From NCBI GenBank assembly GCA_964588535.1, contig CAZPQA010000004.1:1-64000 (forward strand): 64,000 nt of DNA. The letters run 5' to 3'. Origin of the DNA: NaphS2 sp964588535 (lineage in GTDB: Bacteria > Desulfobacterota > DSM-4660 > Desulfatiglandales > Desulfatiglandaceae). This document shows, piece after piece, positions 61,162 through 64,000 of this stretch. Made by a program: the position numbers and the translations under genes. The notes below the pieces were generated by a model. The model saw only the letters and a list, made by a program, of their open reading frames with translations, was not told where the DNA came from and did no database searches. Each line of letters starts with the position of its first letter. Position 1 is the stretch's first letter.

Positions 61162-62166
61162 TTATTCTATGGTACCATTGTAGTATCGTGATGGACCGTG
61201 CCAAAGGTCCCAATTACTTTCCTGGAAAATAGAGCTACAACTATTAACCGTTTCGCCTCGGCCTCCCTCGGTCTTTTCCTCAATATCTCTGGGATTGGCA
61301 CCAACTTCTGCCCAGAAGAGATTGGCCCCGGCGACCGCACCCAGAGTACAGGGCTCATGTGTACAGTTACCCATAACAGACCGTGGCATCCCTAATCGGG
61401 TGACAGCGACTATTTGGGCCATACGCAATTCACTGATGATACCGCGTTTGGAAATCTCAGTTCCAGGAATAGGAATACGCCTGGCTGCGCCGCTGTATGA
61501 GGGGTTAATGGAAGCTGTGAATTCTATCATCTCAGCCAACTCCTCATTTGTGTGTTCCGGACCCACTGGTTCTACACATGTGCCTACCTCAAGACCGGCT
61601 TCCTTGAAGTTGTTGATACTCTGTTTTCTCTTTTCCACTGAAATGCTGGTGTCCTTTCCTTCACGCAGGCGAACAGCATGATACACACCGGAAAAACCAG
61701 CTTCCTTAAGTCTAACAGCGTTCTTGAGCGTTTGGTCGCCGACGTTACCTATCAATGTTGTTTCGGGCTTCAGGTTTATTTTAACTTCCTTCGACATCTC
61801 CATGAACCGTTCAAACGGGTACTTCGCCGTAGACATCATGAACACGGCATTCGCACCATCACTCTCGAACTGACGAGCATAGGTCACAACCTGCTCGGGC
61901 GTCAGCTCTGTCGTTTCGGTGAATACATCATTGATTTTTGCGAAAGAACAGAAAAGGCAGTCGCAAGAACACGGTGCGAGATTGATCGCGAATTGCGCAT
62001 GGACCTCTGCCATGCCATCAGAGAGCTCTTTCGAGATACGGGTTGCCTCAGCCATAACCATATAGGTTTCAGCCGAATCTGGCTCGTGGTTAAGCAGATA
62101 GACAAGTTCTTTATGTGAAAGCACTTCTCCTGCTTGCGTTTTCCGAATCAGTTCTCCAATACGCAT
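61162..62166 (-). CDS. Radical SAM protein, biotin-synthase-like
   Basis: A 334-residue radical SAM enzyme. The cluster motif is C66-x3-C70-x2-C73 (CSCDCLFC, with an extra Cys68). NVGDQTLKNAVRLKEAGFSG, YHAVRLREGKDTSISVEKR, GTCVEPVGPEHTNEELAEMI and ARRIPIPGT resemble BioB/HydE/PylB-type barrels. The C-terminal region has GNCTHEPCTLGAVAGANLFW with two more cysteines. The substrate is unknown; bio genes are not nearby. GAAAGGGAATAGAG precedes the ATG. Confidence 0.88.
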   Translation of the reverse strand: MRIGELIRKTQAGEVLSHKELVYLLNHEPDSAETYMVMAEATRISKELSDGMAEVHAQFAINLAPCSCDCLFCSFAKINDVFTETTELTPEQVVTYARQFESDGANAVFMMSTAKYPFERFMEMSKEVKINLKPETTLIGNVGDQTLKNAVRLKEAGFSGVYHAVRLREGKDTSISVEKRKQSINNFKEAGLEVGTCVEPVGPEHTNEELAEMIEFTASINPSYSGAARRIPIPGTEISKRGIISELRMAQIVAVTRLGMPRSVMGNCTHEPCTLGAVAGANLFWAEVGANPRDIEEKTEGGRGETVNSCSSIFQESNWDLWHGPSRYYNGTIE

Positions 62167-62321
62167 TCTCTATTCCCTTTCTGTTTATATCGTTATCATT
62201 CCAAAAATAGGTCTTCTGGAGCCTTAAACCGCCATTTTCATGGCCCAAGCACAAGCATGGAGCCCATTGTTGGGCGGCGTGCTGTCCGCGCTACCGTTCG
62301 GTCAGACTCGCGACTGAGCAT

Positions 62322-63245
62322 TTAGCGTCGCTCAGCAACTGCATAGCGTTCGACCCCGTGCGCTGAGTCGGTGTCGACGTCGGAAATCATCGTCCAACCG
62401 GTCTCTTCGACGTACTCGGGTAGGTCCTCGCTCCAAACGGCTGACTTCCACGGTTCTGCGATGAGGCGCGTCAGGATCGAGAGCATCCTGCGTTCACCAG
62501 GAATTGCGTGTGTGAACGCGAACCGGCTTCCGGGTGGCGTGCAGGTTGCCGCATCCCTTAGCAGCCCTCGCACCTCATCGTCCCTGAGGTATTGGAAGAG
62601 GCCCTCCGCCAGGAGCACAGAGGGCAGTGAGGACTGCCAACGACCGTCCTCCGACAACACACTCGAGAGGGCCTGCTCGCCGAGACCGGCCGCGACTTGA
62701 ATCATGTTCGCCGGTTGACCCTCGAGGGCGACTCCTCTGGCCTTGGCCGCAGACGTCGCCGGATGGTCGACCTCGAAGAACTGCATGTGGCTGTGTTGCG
62801 GCGCGAGTCTCAGGATATCTGAAGATGTCATTCTCAACGCTTCAGGCTCGATGATTACCTCAGGATATTGGTAGGGATTTTCGACAACCTCCCTCAATAG
62901 TTCAACATCCCTTGAATGAATACTTTTTTTACCACTTTCTTTGAATGAAACGAAGCCTTCAAATAGCCGAACTTCAGCGTTTGTTGGTATTTCGGTAATT
63001 GCCTTAATAAGATACAGCGCAGCAACCATAACGCAACAACCAGGCCCATAATACCAGTAACGTGTTTTGCCCCCTTGTTTCTCGACTGAACGTCCTTTTG
63101 GATTACCTTTTGAATCAAAAGCGACCGATAAAGGTGCTTCTATTACCAAATTTACCGGCTTCGTGCTGGTGGATATGAAACGGCATATTCTTTCTTTTGC
63201 ATCATTAAATTGAAGGTTGACCGGATATGGTGGAAAAAATTCCAC
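62322..63245 (-). CDS. Chimeric protein: unknown N-terminal domain plus truncated LCM-type methyltransferase
   Basis: A 307-residue frame. Residues 1-140 (VNLVIEAPLSVAFDSKGNPK; TRYWYYGPGCCVMVAALYL; VRLFEGFVSFKESGKKSIHS) are of no named family and may be RNase H-like. From about residue 147 (MQFFEVDHPATSAAKARGVA; LLAEGLFQYLRDDEVRGLL; SRFAFTHAIPGERRM) it matches leucine-carboxyl-methyltransferase-like SAM enzymes, but motif I (GAGLDTR) is missing. The DNA switches from AT-rich to GC-rich at about 62830. It is probably a recombination product and unlikely to be an active methyltransferase. Confidence 0.6.
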   Translation of the reverse strand: MEFFPPYPVNLQFNDAKERICRFISTSTKPVNLVIEAPLSVAFDSKGNPKGRSVEKQGGKTRYWYYGPGCCVMVAALYLIKAITEIPTNAEVRLFEGFVSFKESGKKSIHSRDVELLREVVENPYQYPEVIIEPEALRMTSSDILRLAPQHSHMQFFEVDHPATSAAKARGVALEGQPANMIQVAAGLGEQALSSVLSEDGRWQSSLPSVLLAEGLFQYLRDDEVRGLLRDAATCTPPGSRFAFTHAIPGERRMLSILTRLIAEPWKSAVWSEDLPEYVEETGWTMISDVDTDSAHGVERYAVAERR

Positions 63246-63269
63246 CTATTGGCTAATAGTATTGATAGC

Positions 63270-63386
63270 ATGGAAAATACAAAAATACTCCAACCGGATC
63301 CCAATCTTCACGTCATGGAAAAGGACATTACCGTGGTTCAAAGCCCTCTGGATAAGCTTTTGTCAATCGGCATTTCCATTTTTTAA
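63270..63386 (+). CDS. Small ORF, 38 codons
   Basis: Reads MENTKILQPDPNLHVMEKDI then TVVQSPLDKLLSIGISIF. It looks like an authentic protein start and may be the 5' fragment of a lost gene; no ribosome-binding site or family is recognised. It is the only thing seen between 63246 and 63520; a longer overlapping frame there looks like noise. Confidence 0.2.
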   Translation: MENTKILQPDPNLHVMEKDITVVQSPLDKLLSIGISIF

Positions 63387-63520
63387 AACTCTAAGCTGTT
63401 ATGATTGGGATATATTTGAAAGCGGAAGAATGTCAAGGGAAATCTACTTAGAAAATAATTAACCGCTGAGGTTGCGGAATTCGTTAGACATACTGTTAAA
63501 AGCAAAACGGAGCAACCCTA

Positions 63521-64000
63521 TTGTATCTTAAAAGAGTATATGCACGGGATGGATATCACTACATTCTTTCCGAATCCTGCCATGACGAAGGATGCTGGAA
63601 ACACCGAGCCCTGATAGACCTGGGACCCGATCCCGGGGTATTTATCGAATACCCGGGGGGCAACAGTTTTCATGTGAAGGAATCGTTCCTGGAAAGGGTT
63701 CAGGAAATGGCTGAGCGCTTCTCGGAAGATGAGCTGGAATCACTTCTCATGCCGTTTCTGGATCCTCATATCCGGCGGATTGTAGAACGGTTCGAACGTC
63801 CCGGAGAATCCGCCAAACCCTGGCGGTCTCTGTCACCGGATGAGGTGCTGAAGCAGCAGAAAAAGCTGCATTCTTTTGATAAGCGTCGATTCCATTACCT
63901 TCGTTTCGGGCGCGTCCAAATGGGAGATCTGGATCGCAGACCCTGGAGATTCCTTCAGATTCTTTCCGAAAAAAGCCGGGATGAAATCGAAGCCATGATG
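63521..64000 (+). CDS. Conserved hypothetical protein, 5' part, cut by window end
   Basis: An open frame of 160 codons running off the window. The start is probably the TTG at 63521 (LYLKRVYARDGYHYILSES), with CGGAG about ten bases upstream. CWKHRALIDLGPDPGVFIEY and PGGNSFHVKESF, then LMPFLDPHIRRIVERFE, resemble hypothetical proteins seen in related bacteria. No function is known. Confidence 0.65.
   Translation, partial: MYLKRVYARDGYHYILSESCHDEGCWKHRALIDLGPDPGVFIEYPGGNSFHVKESFLERVQEMAERFSEDELESLLMPFLDPHIRRIVERFERPGESAKPWRSLSPDEVLKQQKKLHSFDKRRFHYLRFGRVQMGDLDRRPWRFLQILSEKSRDEIEAMM

Noticed and set aside
62222..62325. GTTGGGC/GCCCAAC and nearby TTAAAC looked like an integron attC site
   Set aside because: Only one core site fits the GTTRRRY consensus; the partner (GTTTAAG) does not, and no integrase or cassette array is visible.
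63217..63462. 81-codon plus-strand frame upstream of the last gene
   Set aside because: Composition (many W, Y, F, K without pattern) looks like noise, it overlaps the start of the chimeric gene, and no ribosome-binding site is present.
1..64000. CRISPR arrays, tRNA and rRNA genes
   Set aside because: No regularly spaced repeats, and no tRNA-like CCA/T-arm patterns or rRNA sequence stood out on reading. A computed tRNA scan was not possible.

Overview
The window looks like a chromosomal segment of a Gram-negative bacterium of the Desulfobacterota (former Deltaproteobacteria), probably an environmental sulfate-reducer-type lineage. The basis is the fatty-acid/cofactor gene order (yceD-rpmF-plsX-fabG-acpP-fabF-rpiB-glyA-dCMP deaminase-nrdR-ribD), a Wza/Wzc/ExeA-type export module, and the style of the accessory DNA (toxin-antitoxin pairs, DUF2442, ParB-like remnants). 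The lineage is an inference; no rRNA or tRNA gene was seen.

Layout. 1-3.8 kb: accessory island of three intact toxin-antitoxin pairs (Phd/PIN, BrnT/BrnA-like, Phd/RelE), a remnant HigA-like antitoxin, a broken ParB-like gene, a DUF2442-HTH protein and a RAYT transposase remnant. 3.82-4.87 kb: a complete IS1595-type insertion sequence with an 8-bp target duplication. 5-9.4 kb (minus strand): an AftB-like GT-C glycosyltransferase, a DUF362 protein, a GtrA protein and a UbiA-type decaprenyl-phosphate phosphoribosyltransferase, resembling the lipid-linked arabinofuranose system of actinobacteria. 9.47-11.79 kb: a second insertion sequence whose transposase joins a DUF4338 (DruA-like) domain to an IS701-type DDE domain, with a 4-bp duplication.

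12-40 kb (minus strand): a large surface-polysaccharide locus. Read in the direction of transcription it runs ExeA-like ATPase, degenerate HD-GYP protein, Wza, Wzc-type tyrosine kinase with SPOR-like tail, O-antigen ligase, Wzm, (HicBA and a nucleotidyltransferase inserted), Wzt, then methyltransferases, GT4/GT2 glycosyltransferases, WecB, a CapK-like adenylation protein, a GT39-like membrane protein and an acetyltransferase. Several genes here are decayed: a twice-frameshifted toroid/methyltransferase gene, a methyltransferase with its middle deleted, and a glycosyltransferase/methyltransferase graveyard at 21.8-22.5 kb. Three copies of a roughly 60-bp repeat sit between the export genes.

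40-44.4 kb: DUF4156 lipoprotein, a palindromic MITE with TA flanks, then two tandemly duplicated response regulators (720-bp period, each preceded by a histidine-kinase 3' remnant) and a REC-PAS-PAS-histidine kinase. 44.4-55.3 kb: gltX, an unrecognised 353-aa gene, and the core fatty-acid/one-carbon/riboflavin operon behind a good sigma70-type promoter. 55.3-59.4 kb (minus): a complete sugar-type ABC importer. 59.6-63.2 kb (minus): catalase, a biotin-synthase-like radical SAM protein, and a chimeric gene whose GC-rich C-terminal half is a truncated LCM-type methyltransferase. The last 480 bases hold the 5' part of a conserved hypothetical gene that runs off the window.

All assignments come from reading motifs and gene order by eye; no database search was possible.
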